DNA of 35,056 nt from Thiohalobacter sp. (GCA_026984515.1 JALSRZ010000162.1:1-35056); one strand, 5' to 3'. Counted from the stretch's first letter, positions 6,363-15,387 are shown. Numbers and translations: made by a program. Notes: generated by a model from the sequence alone, not told the origin.

Positions 6363-9020
6363 CTACTGCACCAGCATCGCTGCGCTGGCCAGCGTGGCCG
6401 CACACATGGACTTGACGACCGTCCGGGTCCGCACGGCGTCACAGCCGGAATCACCCGGGTTGACACAGCTACCCGCCAGTTTTTCGAACAGGTTGTTGGC
6501 ATTCACGCCATTGGGGCCGATCAGCTCTGCCTTGAGCTCCGAACGCAACGGCGCACTCAGCAACTCATTACCGCCACCGGCCGATGGTATGCCTACGATA
6601 CGGTCGTACAGCGCGTCGAGAATCCGGTTCTTTTCCGCCGAATCACCCGCGGCCGTATTGAATGCCGTCACCACAGGGGCGGTAAAGAAGGCATCGCCCG
6701 CGGCCGTACTGCCGAAATTGAAGAAACCGGCACGCAGCGAGGCATCGTCCACCAGGCTGGAACAGTAGGCGATCGCCAGTTGCGCAACCGCCATCTGGTG
6801 GGCCGACAGGAAGCCCTGCATGTCCTCGACGGACGGGAACTGACGCCGCAGCGTGTCGAAGGTCGTGCTCACCGACTGCTCGCTCACACCGGTAGCCGCG
6901 GCCATGGTGGCATTGATCTCGTCGAAGGTACGCACACCGATGTCGGAGACCTGGGCCGGCGCCGGTACATTCGGTACCGGAACCGGGGTCTCCGCTGGCG
7001 GGATGTTGCTGGCGCTGCCGAGCACTTCGAAAGTGAGGAAGAATTCATCCGTGTCCGGCCCGTTTTCCAGCGGAATAATGGTACCGATACTGGACAGCAC
7101 CTGACCGTTAACCGGGTCATAGGAGGCATCGGTAATGCTCAGGTCCAGGTTGCGGTAAGCCTGCCCGACGCTCGCTTCCCGGCCGTTGATACCGATACTC
7201 ATACCCTTGAGCGGAATAGTGCCTGGCGTCTTGTTGGGGTCCAGGTTGATGTAGGTCGGCTTGTCGAACAGGTAGCTGTAGCTGTCATACTGTTCCACCG
7301 AGAACATAATGTAACTGTCGGCGGGCACACCGGCCACATCACCGATCGAGAACAGCAGGAAGAATTTTTCGCCCACGCCAACGTCAAAGTTCTGCTGGAT
7401 CTGCTCCTGTGTCAGCGCGCGATTGTGAATGGCCACCATGCGGATGGTGCCCTGCCACTGCCGGTCACCGGATACTTCATTACCCAGCACCAGGGCAAAG
7501 GTATCGTCCCAGTCATTGAGATTACCTGCCGGCACAGGATCCATATCGTCAGTGAACACGCCATTGACGTAGATACGCCGTCCGTTCAGCGGATCGAAAG
7601 TAACCACCACGTGCTGCAACGTGGCCTGCAGGTCTTCATCCGCGTCAGCGGTCGACAGCATGGGCTCGCCATTCCCGTCCGTGGTGCTGGAGCGCTGCAT
7701 GAAATCATAGTTGTACTGGGTCTGGCCCAGCGTGAAGTTACGCGCCGTGGTACCCGCCGAATAGCTGACGATACGCGCCGGACCCTCCTGGGTGACGTTG
7801 GCAGGGGCCACCCAGGCCTCGATGGAATATTCACCGGTCGAGGTAATCAGGTCACGCAGCTTCTTGCTGCTGGTGGTAGAGCCCTGGGCACGCCCGTTGG
7901 TGATACTGATGCCCCAGCCACCGACCCAGTCGATATCGCCGGAGGTATCGGGATCCGGGCTGAGCGTCAGGTTCAGGTCCGGTGCGACACCACTGCTGTC
8001 GATGGCCACGTTGCCGCTGCCGGTCTTGAATTCGTACAGGGCAATGATGTCTTTTTCGTAGCGGTTACCGCCCGACGCAACTACCCCGTCGGCCAGCGTC
8101 AGGGCCTTGCTGAACACGGTTGGCGCCTGCACCGAATTCGGAAGTATGGGCGGGGAACCCGCGATCATGGCCACGATGGCGGCTTCCATGGTTGCCCCGT
8201 CGGCGACACAGTCTGCCGGCGCTGCCCCGGTCCAGCAGTTATGGAACTGGTCGCGCAGGCGAATCACTACCCGCGATGAAGCCGGGTCGTTCAGGTTGAT
8301 CTTGGATTTAATGGCCTCGTAGGCTTCGTCCACGTCGTCGCTGGCAAAGTACGGCTGCTGTTTGGTCGCGGACGAATCGATATGGCAGTTGACGCACTGC
8401 GCGGTTCCCCTCACCAGCGGCCAGACCGTGGATGCGAAGGCAGTCTCGGCAGCCGTGGCGGGAAAGGTCAGGGTAGCGCCGGGATCCTTGATCACCGGGG
8501 CCGTGAGCAGAATCTGTTTGCCGCCGCCGGCCGTGCCGGCCGCCCAGTCCTGGATATAGCCGGTAATCGCGGTTGCGCAGGCCGCGGGGCTGGATACCCA
8601 GCAGTTGTGGCCTTCGGCTACCTTGGTCACCAGTCGCGAAGCGGCGGGGTTGTCCAGGTCGATCAAGGGGTTGGCCGCGGCATAGGCGTCATTGACGTTG
8701 TCGTCGCGCACAAACATCGGCGTCTGTCCCACAGTCGGGCTGTGACACGCCCCGCACTTGGTGGGTACCCGCAGGGGTTCCCAGACATTCACCTGGAATG
8801 CACGGATATCGGCGGTCTGGGCGTTCGGCCCGGTATAGGCGGAGATACCCAGATTGCCGGTGTTGTTCGACAGGCCGGCAGTCGGATTGGTTTCGGTAGA
8901 CGCACCGCCACCGCAGGCACTCAGCAACATGGCTGCCAGCAGGCATACCGTACATTGCAGAACCACACGCAGCGCACCACGGTCGCCGGCTGCTGACAGA
9001 AAATCGATGGCTGGATTCAT
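6363..9020 (-). CDS. Secreted diheme lipoprotein with LamG domain
   Basis: Start chosen at the ATG at 9020 with AAAGG six nt upstream, giving 885 residues. A lipoprotein signal ends in LLSACGGG, so Cys36 would be lipidated. Two consecutive repeats of about 90 residues follow. Each has a c-type heme site (CGACH at 89-93, CVNCH at 209-213), a D(D)xV(D/N)xAY segment, an LxDPASSR-like segment and a HNCW motif. Residues about 325-550 form a concanavalin/LamG-like beta-sandwich (YSIEAWVAPANVT, ATLQHVVVTFDPLNGRRIYVNG, VAIHNRALTQEQI). The C-terminal third has a linker rich in Pro and Val and then a helical domain with further cysteines. It probably sits on the outer membrane and carries electrons or binds a polymer. 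It lies 26 nt after the monoheme gene and 42 nt before the DUF1501-like gene. Confidence 0.8.
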   Translation of the reverse strand: MNPAIDFLSAAGDRGALRVVLQCTVCLLAAMLLSACGGGASTETNPTAGLSNNTGNLGISAYTGPNAQTADIRAFQVNVWEPLRVPTKCGACHSPTVGQTPMFVRDDNVNDAYAAANPLIDLDNPAASRLVTKVAEGHNCWVSSPAACATAITGYIQDWAAGTAGGGKQILLTAPVIKDPGATLTFPATAAETAFASTVWPLVRGTAQCVNCHIDSSATKQQPYFASDDVDEAYEAIKSKINLNDPASSRVVIRLRDQFHNCWTGAAPADCVADGATMEAAIVAMIAGSPPILPNSVQAPTVFSKALTLADGVVASGGNRYEKDIIALYEFKTGSGNVAIDSSGVAPDLNLTLSPDPDTSGDIDWVGGWGISITNGRAQGSTTSSKKLRDLITSTGEYSIEAWVAPANVTQEGPARIVSYSAGTTARNFTLGQTQYNYDFMQRSSTTDGNGEPMLSTADADEDLQATLQHVVVTFDPLNGRRIYVNGVFTDDMDPVPAGNLNDWDDTFALVLGNEVSGDRQWQGTIRMVAIHNRALTQEQIQQNFDVGVGEKFFLLFSIGDVAGVPADSYIMFSVEQYDSYSYLFDKPTYINLDPNKTPGTIPLKGMSIGINGREASVGQAYRNLDLSITDASYDPVNGQVLSSIGTIIPLENGPDTDEFFLTFEVLGSASNIPPAETPVPVPNVPAPAQVSDIGVRTFDEINATMAAATGVSEQSVSTTFDTLRRQFPSVEDMQGFLSAHQMAVAQLAIAYCSSLVDDASLRAGFFNFGSTAAGDAFFTAPVVTAFNTAAGDSAEKNRILDALYDRIVGIPSAGGGNELLSAPLRSELKAELIGPNGVNANNLFEKLAGSCVNPGDSGCDAVRTRTVVKSMCAATLASAAMLVQ

Positions 9021-9046
9021 GATACCTTTCCCCTGTTCTTGTCCTG

Positions 9047-10267
9047 TCAGTTGCCCATGCACAACGTGGCAGCCCTGGCAAAGACCTGTTTCAGGCTTTT
9101 GTTGTTGCCGTTGTAATCAACCAGCATGGTATCCACCTGGCCCTGGTCGGGATCGCCCAGGCAAACCGTTCGGTAGACCTTGGTCACCTGGCAACGCTCG
9201 AACGCCACACTGTTGGCCAGTTCGTCGCCCATGCTGGCCGCACCGCTGCCACTGCCGCTGCCGCCCGGACCACCGCTGGCCCAACCCAGGTTGGAGTTGG
9301 GGCCGCTGCGCCAGTAGTTATCCCAGTTGTCATTCGGCGTCACATAGCCTGGTTTGAAATTATCCGAGTTGATCAGGTACTTGGGCTGCACCGCATTGGG
9401 TGTGTACACCAGCTGGCCGGCATCCTCGTTGCCATCCGGGTACACGTAATCGTAGTAGGCGAAGGCCTGCACCATGGGATCCATACCGGAATGGCAGCCG
9501 ATACAGCTGTTCATGAAAATACGGCTGTCGCCACCCGGACTGCGACTGACATCCTGGCGAACACGATCAGCCGTTCGGGTCGGGTCCTCGACTTCCTCCA
9601 TGTCCTTGCACAGATGGTTCAGCATGGCGAAGCGGAACATGGCGCGGTTGGTGCCGTCGATAAAAAAGGCACGTGCCGCAGCGCGGGTGGTGAACGCACC
9701 GGCCGGCGCCGCAATGGCCTGTGGCACCTGGACAAATTTCGAGCTGTCACCAAGATCGACACCGCTGGCTTCCAGCTCTTCATAGTGATTGTTATTGGTG
9801 GGCGAAACCGGGCTCAGGCCCAGCGAACCGGCGCCCGCATAGGTGAAAGGAACGGAAAAAAGCCGGTTGAAAGGCACCTCATCGCGCACCATACCGATTA
9901 CCAGCGCCGTGTAATCGTTGAGGGGCGCAAATACATCCTGTGCCTCGTTGGTCCAGGGTGTGGCAAAGTTCTTCAGGGTGACATTGTAGAAATACTTTGC
10001 ATTCTGCGGATTGTCGGCCGGGTCAATGGCCATCAGGGCCGCCGTCTTGGGATCACCCATGGCCGCTTCCATGGCATCCAGCACGGCGGCCGTCGGCTGT
10101 ACGCCGGTCAGGCGGTCGTGCATGCGCTTGGCCTTTTCCCGGTCACCCGCCAGCGCGGGCGCGGTCAGCACCAACGCCATCATGCCCGCCGCCAGACTGA
10201 GCCGGTACCGCTTCCCCCGTGTGCCCTCCCGGCAGACTGCAGGTTGTTTGTGCGCTGTCTTCGTCAT
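9047..10267 (-). CDS. Secreted monoheme protein, DUF1585/DUF1588-like
   Basis: The 406-residue protein has a cleavable signal peptide (basic KRYRLSLAAG, hydrophobic core MMALVLTAPALA, cut near residue 40). One c-type heme site, CIGCH, is at residues 255-259 in SCIGCHSGMDPMVQAFAYYD. That context, a C-x-x-C-H-x-x-x-D-P segment followed by an aromatic-rich stretch, is like the DUF1588/DUF1585 proteins that accompany DUF1501 proteins. A Gly/Ser linker (GGPGGSGSGSGAAS) precedes a short Cys-containing C-terminal domain. It is the first gene of a minus-strand operon of three and is divergent from the large diheme gene at 10747. The heme site and export are clear from sequence; electron transfer is the likely role but the partner is inferred. 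Confidence 0.75.
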   Translation of the reverse strand: MTKTAHKQPAVCREGTRGKRYRLSLAAGMMALVLTAPALAGDREKAKRMHDRLTGVQPTAAVLDAMEAAMGDPKTAALMAIDPADNPQNAKYFYNVTLKNFATPWTNEAQDVFAPLNDYTALVIGMVRDEVPFNRLFSVPFTYAGAGSLGLSPVSPTNNNHYEELEASGVDLGDSSKFVQVPQAIAAPAGAFTTRAAARAFFIDGTNRAMFRFAMLNHLCKDMEEVEDPTRTADRVRQDVSRSPGGDSRIFMNSCIGCHSGMDPMVQAFAYYDYVYPDGNEDAGQLVYTPNAVQPKYLINSDNFKPGYVTPNDNWDNYWRSGPNSNLGWASGGPGGSGSGSGAASMGDELANSVAFERCQVTKVYRTVCLGDPDQGQVDTMLVDYNGNNKSLKQVFARAATLCMGN

Positions 10268-10746
10268 TGGAAGCCCCGTTTTGTGTGATCTGTCATGGCC
10301 GGACAGGTAGCAAAATCCGGTCCAGCCTGAATTCGCCCGGTGTTGGCAGCCAATCTAGTGCAGCAGAAGCCGCCTTTCTGTGAACCAGTCCACAACCATC
10401 GGCATTTCCGCAAGCGCACTTGATGCCCCGTTCACAGGCAGAACCTGCTGAACCAGGCCGATCTTCCGGATCGTGACCGGCATCACAGATCAAACGTCCA
10501 CCCGCGCCCTATAGTCATCGGCAATGCAGCCGTAACGTTGGCATCGTGGCCGGGCACTGTCTGCAAACAGCAACAGTTGAAGGAATCCGGGGACCGGCCG
10601 AATAGGCCCATATATTAAAGGTCAGGTGGCACCCCCGGGACGACAGGGGACAGCACCGGCCTGATCTTTGCTAGTTAAAACGGGCGGCTACCATAGCCAG
10701 GCCGCGATGACCCGCACACAAAAGGTATTTTTCGTATAAAAACTGC
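10268..10746. other. 479-bp divergent regulatory gap
   Basis: No gene is apparent between the two divergent heme-protein genes. The stretch contains a CRP-like dyad (10472-10487), a TATAGT hexamer at 10510-10515 and an AT-rich run around 10610-10620. The length and divergent arrangement suggest that both heme transcription units are controlled from here. I found no convincing promoter for the leftward gene. Confidence 0.6.
10472..10515 (+). promoter_or_regulatory. CRP/FNR-family site with downstream -10 box
   Basis: CGTGA (10472-10476), six nt, and TCACA (10483-10487) match the CRP consensus TGTGA-N6-TCACA at nine of ten positions, and the outer bases GATC...GATC extend the symmetry. TATAGT at 10510-10515 is a good -10. 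With a start near 10522, the dyad centre falls at about -42, the spacing used by CRP as a class II activator. Transcription would run toward the gene at 10747 with a leader of about 225 nt. Confidence 0.5.
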
Positions 10747-13700
10747 ATGTTGAATCTACGCGACAGAAAATGGGCGATCACGGCCGGCAGCACGACGCAC
10801 CTGCTGACAGGGGTATGGCTGCTCGCCAGCACGCTGCTCACCGCTTGCGGTGGTGCCGGGGGCGGCGGTGGCAGCACGGGTAGCGGCCTGGCGCCCCTGG
10901 TCGCCGACCTGGGCATTGCCTACGTGCGGCAACCGGTACCGGCCATGGATGACGCGGATGTCCGCGATCCCGCCGCGTTCACACCCGGGGGCGAACTGAT
11001 CTACCGCGACCTGGCCTCGCCCATTGCCAACGAACGTAATGTAACGGCCGCCCTGACCGGGACAATGGGTGACGTCAAGGACGTCGAAATATCCTACGAC
11101 GGCACCAGACTGCTGTTCGCCCTGCGCCTGCCGGATATCGAGAATGCCGCGCCCGAGGATCAGCCCACCTGGAACATCTGGGAATACGACATTGCCGCGG
11201 ACACCCTGACACGCATCATTCAATCCGACCTGCTGGCTGAAGAAGGGCAGGACATCGCGCCGCACTACCTGCCGGACGGCCGGATCATTTTTTCATCCAC
11301 GCGCCAGCGTACATCCAAAGCCATGCTGGTGGACGAGGGCAAGCCCCAGTTTTCAGCACTGGACGAAAACCGCCGGACACCGTCCTTTGTGCTGCACGTG
11401 ATGGATGCAGATGGTACCAATATCAAACAGGTCACCTTCAACCAGAGCCATGACCTGGACCCGGTGGTACTCGAAAGCGGTGAAGTGGTGTTTTCCCGCT
11501 GGGACAATGCCGGCAGCAACGATGCGGTCCACCTGTACAAAATGAACCCGGACGGCACCAACCTGCGGCTGCTGTACGGTGCCAAAAGTCACGATACCGG
11601 TACCGATGGCGCCATCATCCAGTTTACCCAGGCGCGCGAATTCCCGGACGGTTCGATCATGGCGCTGATGAAACCCTATACCGGCGCCTACCAGGGGGGT
11701 GACATCATCAAGATCGACACCGCCAACTATGTCGACAACAGCCAGACCACCGCCATCAACCAGGGCATCCTCAACGGACCTGCCCAGGTATCGATGGGTT
11801 TCAATCCCGTTCGTTCAGACAATATGCCCTCGCCGGGAGGCCGGTTCACTTCTTTCTACCCGTTCTGGGACGGGACCAACCGGGCGCTGGTGGCCTGGAG
11901 CCCATGCCGCCTGCTGGAAAACAATGTCATTGTGCCCTGCACCACGGAGCGTCTTGCCAGTCCGACAGTGGTAGAGGCACCGCCCCTGTACAGCGTGTAT
12001 CTCTACGACATGGATGAACAGACGCAGCAACCGATATTCATTCCGCAGGAAGGTTTCCTGTACCGTGACGTGGTTGCCGCCCAGCCCCGGCAGCTGCCCT
12101 CGATCCGTTCAGACGGACAGGCGCCGGCAACCACAGGCTATGACTTCGATCCGTCGCTGTTGAGCGAAAACACCGGTATTCTCGATATCCGCAGCGTGTA
12201 CGATTTCGACGGCAGCTTTAACAGCTTCGGCTCGGCTGCCACCGATATCGATACACTGGCCAACCCGGCACTGACCCCGAGCGCGGACAACCGGCCGGCC
12301 CGCTTCCTGCGTATCGTCAAGCCGGTCAGCATACCGCCCCGTGACCTGGTGACCCTGCCCGGCACGGCATTCGGCCGCAGCGTCGGTCAGTTGATGCGGG
12401 AAATCATCGGTTACGCGCCCATCGAACCGGACGGTTCGGTTCGGGTCAAGGTGCCCGCCAACACGCCCTTCGCCATCAGCGTGCTGGACAAGAACGGCAA
12501 ACGCATCAGCAATCGACACCAGAACTGGTTACAGCTCCGCCCCGGGGAAATACTGACCTGCAGCGGTTGCCATGCCGCAAACGCCGGCGTATCGCACGGC
12601 AGAAGCGACCTTTTCACACCGTTGTACAGCGGGGCCCCCATCGACGGTTACAGCTTCAACGGTTCAACCCTGTTCGGCAATTTCGGTGATACGATGGCCG
12701 AAGCACGCACACGCCTGGATAGTACTGCGCTGGACCTGTCCGGGGACATCATCTATTCGGACGTCTGGTGGGCAATAGACACACCCTTTGATTACAGCTA
12801 TGCTGATTTAAATGATGACGTTGTCGACCCGACCATGGATGCACTGCTGACACCGCCAGTTGCCACAGCCTGCCTGGCCAGCTGGTCCACGAACTGCCGG
12901 ATCACGATCAACTACGAAACCCATATTCACCCCATCTGGAGCAAGAACCGCGGTGCCGGCACCTGCACCAACTGTCACAGCAACGTGGACCGCATGACCG
13001 GCAACCCGATGGTACCGGCCGGGCAGCTGGACCTGTCCGACGGACCCGATCAGCAGGTTCCCGATCATTTCAAGTCATACCGCGAACTGTTCTTCCCGGA
13101 CAACGCCCAGAGCCTGGACGCCAACGGCCAGATTCTTGACCAGGTGCAGGCTACGGATGCCGCGGGCAATCCCCTGTTCCAGCAGGCCAGGGACGCCAAC
13201 GGCAACCTGCTGTTCAAACAACTGACGGACGCCGGCGGCAACCCGCAGTTCATTCAGGCAACCGACAACGATGTCCTGCAGCTCGATGCCGCCGGCAACC
13301 CGGTGCTGGGACCCGTCATGGCACCGGCAACCGACGCGGCCGGCAATCCACTGCTCGTGCAGGACATCGACGTCAACAATAATCCCCTTTTTGACCCGGT
13401 CACCGGCAACCCGATCATGATACCCGCCTTCACCACCAGCACGGACAGCAACGGGAATCCGCTGCTTATGCAGGACTTCGTGGCAAGTGGCGTACCGCAG
13501 TTTGACCTGATTACCGGCAACCCCATCCTGAGGCAGGCTGTCGATGCCGGCGGAGTCCCGATGGTCGATGCCAGTGGAAACCCCGTGTTCATACCGGCAC
13601 TGATACCCTATATGGAACCGGTACTGATCACGGTGAATGTTCCGCAGGTCATGTCCGTTAACGGGGCACTGGCCAGTACTCGCTTCTTCAGCCATTTCGA

Positions 13701-13818
13701 GGACCCGGCCGACACGGATCACTTCGGCACCCTGTTGCCGTCGGAGCTGAAACTGATTGCCGAATGGCTGGATATAGGCGGACAATACTACAATAACCCG
13801 TTTGCTGTTCCCCAGTAG
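10747..13818 (+). CDS. Large diheme lipoprotein, hydrazine-synthase-alpha-like (PD40 repeats)
   Basis: The 1023-residue protein has a lipoprotein signal with lipobox LTAC (Cys34) followed by a Gly/Ser linker. Residues about 80-330 contain propeller-type repeats (DVEISYDGTRLLFA, HYLPDGRIIFSSTR, HVMDADGTNIKQVTF, YKMNPDGTNLRLLYG) of the PD40/TolB kind. A middle domain with SVRVKVPANTPFAISVLDKN and HQNWLQLRPGEILTCSGCH carries heme site one (605-609); this block is characteristic of proteins related to the hydrazine synthase alpha subunit. Heme site two, CTNCH, is at 740-744. An odd repeat block (about 799-958) follows, then a C-terminal EWLDIGGQYYNNP segment. True hydrazine synthase comes from anammox bacteria. 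Nothing here indicates hydrazine chemistry, and I read it as a surface-exposed electron-transfer or oxidase protein. The start has no strong ribosome site. Confidence 0.75.
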   Translation: MLNLRDRKWAITAGSTTHLLTGVWLLASTLLTACGGAGGGGGSTGSGLAPLVADLGIAYVRQPVPAMDDADVRDPAAFTPGGELIYRDLASPIANERNVTAALTGTMGDVKDVEISYDGTRLLFALRLPDIENAAPEDQPTWNIWEYDIAADTLTRIIQSDLLAEEGQDIAPHYLPDGRIIFSSTRQRTSKAMLVDEGKPQFSALDENRRTPSFVLHVMDADGTNIKQVTFNQSHDLDPVVLESGEVVFSRWDNAGSNDAVHLYKMNPDGTNLRLLYGAKSHDTGTDGAIIQFTQAREFPDGSIMALMKPYTGAYQGGDIIKIDTANYVDNSQTTAINQGILNGPAQVSMGFNPVRSDNMPSPGGRFTSFYPFWDGTNRALVAWSPCRLLENNVIVPCTTERLASPTVVEAPPLYSVYLYDMDEQTQQPIFIPQEGFLYRDVVAAQPRQLPSIRSDGQAPATTGYDFDPSLLSENTGILDIRSVYDFDGSFNSFGSAATDIDTLANPALTPSADNRPARFLRIVKPVSIPPRDLVTLPGTAFGRSVGQLMREIIGYAPIEPDGSVRVKVPANTPFAISVLDKNGKRISNRHQNWLQLRPGEILTCSGCHAANAGVSHGRSDLFTPLYSGAPIDGYSFNGSTLFGNFGDTMAEARTRLDSTALDLSGDIIYSDVWWAIDTPFDYSYADLNDDVVDPTMDALLTPPVATACLASWSTNCRITINYETHIHPIWSKNRGAGTCTNCHSNVDRMTGNPMVPAGQLDLSDGPDQQVPDHFKSYRELFFPDNAQSLDANGQILDQVQATDAAGNPLFQQARDANGNLLFKQLTDAGGNPQFIQATDNDVLQLDAAGNPVLGPVMAPATDAAGNPLLVQDIDVNNNPLFDPVTGNPIMIPAFTTSTDSNGNPLLMQDFVASGVPQFDLITGNPILRQAVDAGGVPMVDASGNPVFIPALIPYMEPVLITVNVPQVMSVNGALASTRFFSHFEDPADTDHFGTLLPSELKLIAEWLDIGGQYYNNPFAVPQ
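13140..13620 (+). repeat. Degenerate GNP-repeat region in the diheme lipoprotein
   Basis: The codons here spell about nine imperfect repeats of 14-20 residues around a core (T)DAxGNPLxxQ, for example TDAAGNPLFQQ, RDANGNLLFKQ, TDAGGNPQFIQ, TDAAGNPLLVQ, TDSNGNPLLMQ and VDASGNPVFIP. They sit between the second heme site and the C-terminal domain. Such Asp/Gly/Asn-Pro turns suggest a stack of beta-hairpins or a flexible spacer, possibly calcium-binding. The repeats are diverged at DNA level, so this is not a recent expansion. Confidence 0.7.
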
Positions 13819-13870
13819 CCCCCGGCGGCCACCGGACCGGATTGACGTATTAAAAGGATGTAAGTACGCA

Positions 13871-14653
13871 GTGACCCGGATCACACCCTCTTTACAGTAC
13901 AGCCTGCCTGTTTTTTTCTGCCTGCTGTTTATGGCAGCTCACGCGCATGCCGGCCTGTTCGACGGGCTGTTCACAGAACAGCAGCCGATCGAGGTACAGG
14001 TTGCCGATCCCTATATCGAGCTGCACAGCGGAGCCGGCGAAGGCTACCCGGTGTTCCACGTCGAGGAAAAGGATGCGTGGATTGAAATCCTCAAGCGCAG
14101 GACCGACTGGTTCAAGGTGCGTACCGCGACCGGAAAGGAAGGCTGGGTGGCGCGTGAACAACTGGAGCGCACCCTGACGCCGGCGGGTGAATACACGGAC
14201 ATAACCGACGCAACCCAGGCGGAGTTTGCCTTCCACCGCTGGGAAATGGGCGCCATGGGCGGAGCATTCAAAAGCGGCGAAGTCATGACGGTTTACGGCA
14301 GCTTCTTCTTCATGCCCAACCTGTCCCTGGAACTATCCGCGTCAAAAATATTCTTCGACTTCTCGGACGCCAAAATGGCCGATGCCAGCCTGGTGATACA
14401 CCCCTACCCGGCCTGGCGATTCTCGCCGTTTTTCAGCATCGGTACCGGCGTGATCAAAAACGACCCCAAGCCCACGCTGGTCGAGGAAAAAGACCAGACT
14501 GACCAGCTGGCGCACGTTGGCGCCGGTCTGCGCGTCTACCTGGCGCGGCGCTTTATTTTTCGGGCACAGTACAAACACTACGTCATTTTCCAGAGTAAGG
14601 ACGACAACCAGGAGATCAATGAATGGAAAGCGGGATTCGCAGTCTTTTTCTGA
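13871..14653 (+). CDS. Outer-membrane beta-barrel protein with N-terminal SH3 domain
   Basis: Start chosen at the GTG at 13871 (260 residues): it gives a normal signal peptide (VTRITPSLQYSL..., hydrophobic core, cut after AHAHA) and has AAGGA upstream; an ATG at 13858 runs straight into a stop. Residues about 35-100 form a bacterial SH3 domain (VADPYIELHSGAGEGYPVFHV, WFKVRTATGKEGWVAREQLE), usually a peptidoglycan or protein binder. The rest alternates polar and aromatic residues and ends in Phe-Phe after GFAVFF, the mark of an outer-membrane barrel. It overlaps the next barrel gene by 31 nt. In Myxococcus, small barrels accompany the Glt machine, and the downstream Glt-like genes suggest the same role here. 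Confidence 0.72.
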   Translation: MTRITPSLQYSLPVFFCLLFMAAHAHAGLFDGLFTEQQPIEVQVADPYIELHSGAGEGYPVFHVEEKDAWIEILKRRTDWFKVRTATGKEGWVAREQLERTLTPAGEYTDITDATQAEFAFHRWEMGAMGGAFKSGEVMTVYGSFFFMPNLSLELSASKIFFDFSDAKMADASLVIHPYPAWRFSPFFSIGTGVIKNDPKPTLVEEKDQTDQLAHVGAGLRVYLARRFIFRAQYKHYVIFQSKDDNQEINEWKAGFAVFF

Positions 14654-15279
14654 ATGCGGCTGCAACACTGGCACTGGCCGCCGGCACCGCGTTCACTCCG
14701 GCGGTTGCGGTGGCGGAAGACGCGCCGGAACAGGTAATACGTCCGGAAATCGAACGTCGTGAAGTGCACGAAGCCGATATTGATACCGAGGATTTTGAAA
14801 TCGGCATATTCGGCGGCCTGATGAATGTCGAGGATTTCGGCACCAACCCGGTGTACGGCGCACGCGCGGCCTACCATGTAACGGAATACATCTTCGTCGA
14901 AGGTGCCTATGGACACACTTCCACCGACAAGAGCAGCGCGGAACGGATATTCGGAATCAACGTGCTCGGCGACAATGACCGCAACCTCGACTATTACAAC
15001 CTGTCGGTCGGTTTCAATATTCTTCCCGGGGAAGGATTCATCGGCAGCAAATGGGCATTCACTTCGGATTTTTACCTGATCGGCGGCGCCGGCAGCACCA
15101 GCTTTGGCGGTGAAGATGAATTTACCTGGAACGTGGGTTTCGGCTATCGCCTGCTGGCCAATGACTGGCTGGCATTTCGCGTCGACGCCCGGGACCATGT
15201 ATTCGATGTCAACATCCTCGGCGAATCACAGACCAACCATAACCTTGAGTTTACCGGGGGGCTGTCGATCTTTTTCTGA
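14623..15279 (+). CDS. Outer-membrane beta-barrel protein (myxobacterial-type domain)
   Basis: The 218-residue protein starts at the ATG at 14623, with AGGAG eight nt upstream. A signal peptide ends near VAVAEDA. After an acidic spacer (REVHEADIDTEDFEIG), the sequence FGGLMNVEDFGTNPVYGARAAYHVTEYIFVEGAYG starts a barrel of alternating strands. It ends in LEFTGGLSIFF, with the terminal aromatic signal for outer-membrane insertion. The pattern is that of the outer-membrane barrel domain described in myxobacteria (TIGR04565-like, from memory). It is translationally linked to the SH3-barrel gene, and the two may form a pair. Confidence 0.75.
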   Translation: MESGIRSLFLNAAATLALAAGTAFTPAVAVAEDAPEQVIRPEIERREVHEADIDTEDFEIGIFGGLMNVEDFGTNPVYGARAAYHVTEYIFVEGAYGHTSTDKSSAERIFGINVLGDNDRNLDYYNLSVGFNILPGEGFIGSKWAFTSDFYLIGGAGSTSFGGEDEFTWNVGFGYRLLANDWLAFRVDARDHVFDVNILGESQTNHNLEFTGGLSIFF

Positions 15280-15287
15280 AGCGTGAA

Positions 15288-15309
15288 CCGGGTCTCATTT
15301 TGCACCCGG
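15288..15309 (+). terminator. Weak hairpin after the barrel genes
   Basis: CCGGGT (15288-15293) and ACCCGG (15304-15309) can form a 6-bp stem with a 10-nt loop in the 108-nt gap before the thioredoxin gene. No T-run follows. It could attenuate transcription or stabilise mRNA; evidence is limited to the stem itself. Confidence 0.25.
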
Positions 15310-15387
15310 GCAGCTGCCGATACAGCGCTGGAAGCGGTGTGCTGCAAGCCGGCACCCGCCACCACCAGGAATGCAGGAGAACAGTGA

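Noticed and set aside
6348-8279. 643-codon plus-strand frame
   Set aside because: It lies opposite the diheme LamG lipoprotein, whose signal peptide, heme sites and repeats are convincing.
10621-10660. Sigma54 promoter at TGGCAC
   Set aside because: The -12 GC element (TTGC) is missing at the required spacing.
10747-13818. True hydrazine synthase subunit
   Set aside because: Only the alpha-like domain is present. The other subunits and anammox genes are missing, so a hydrazine function is not supported.
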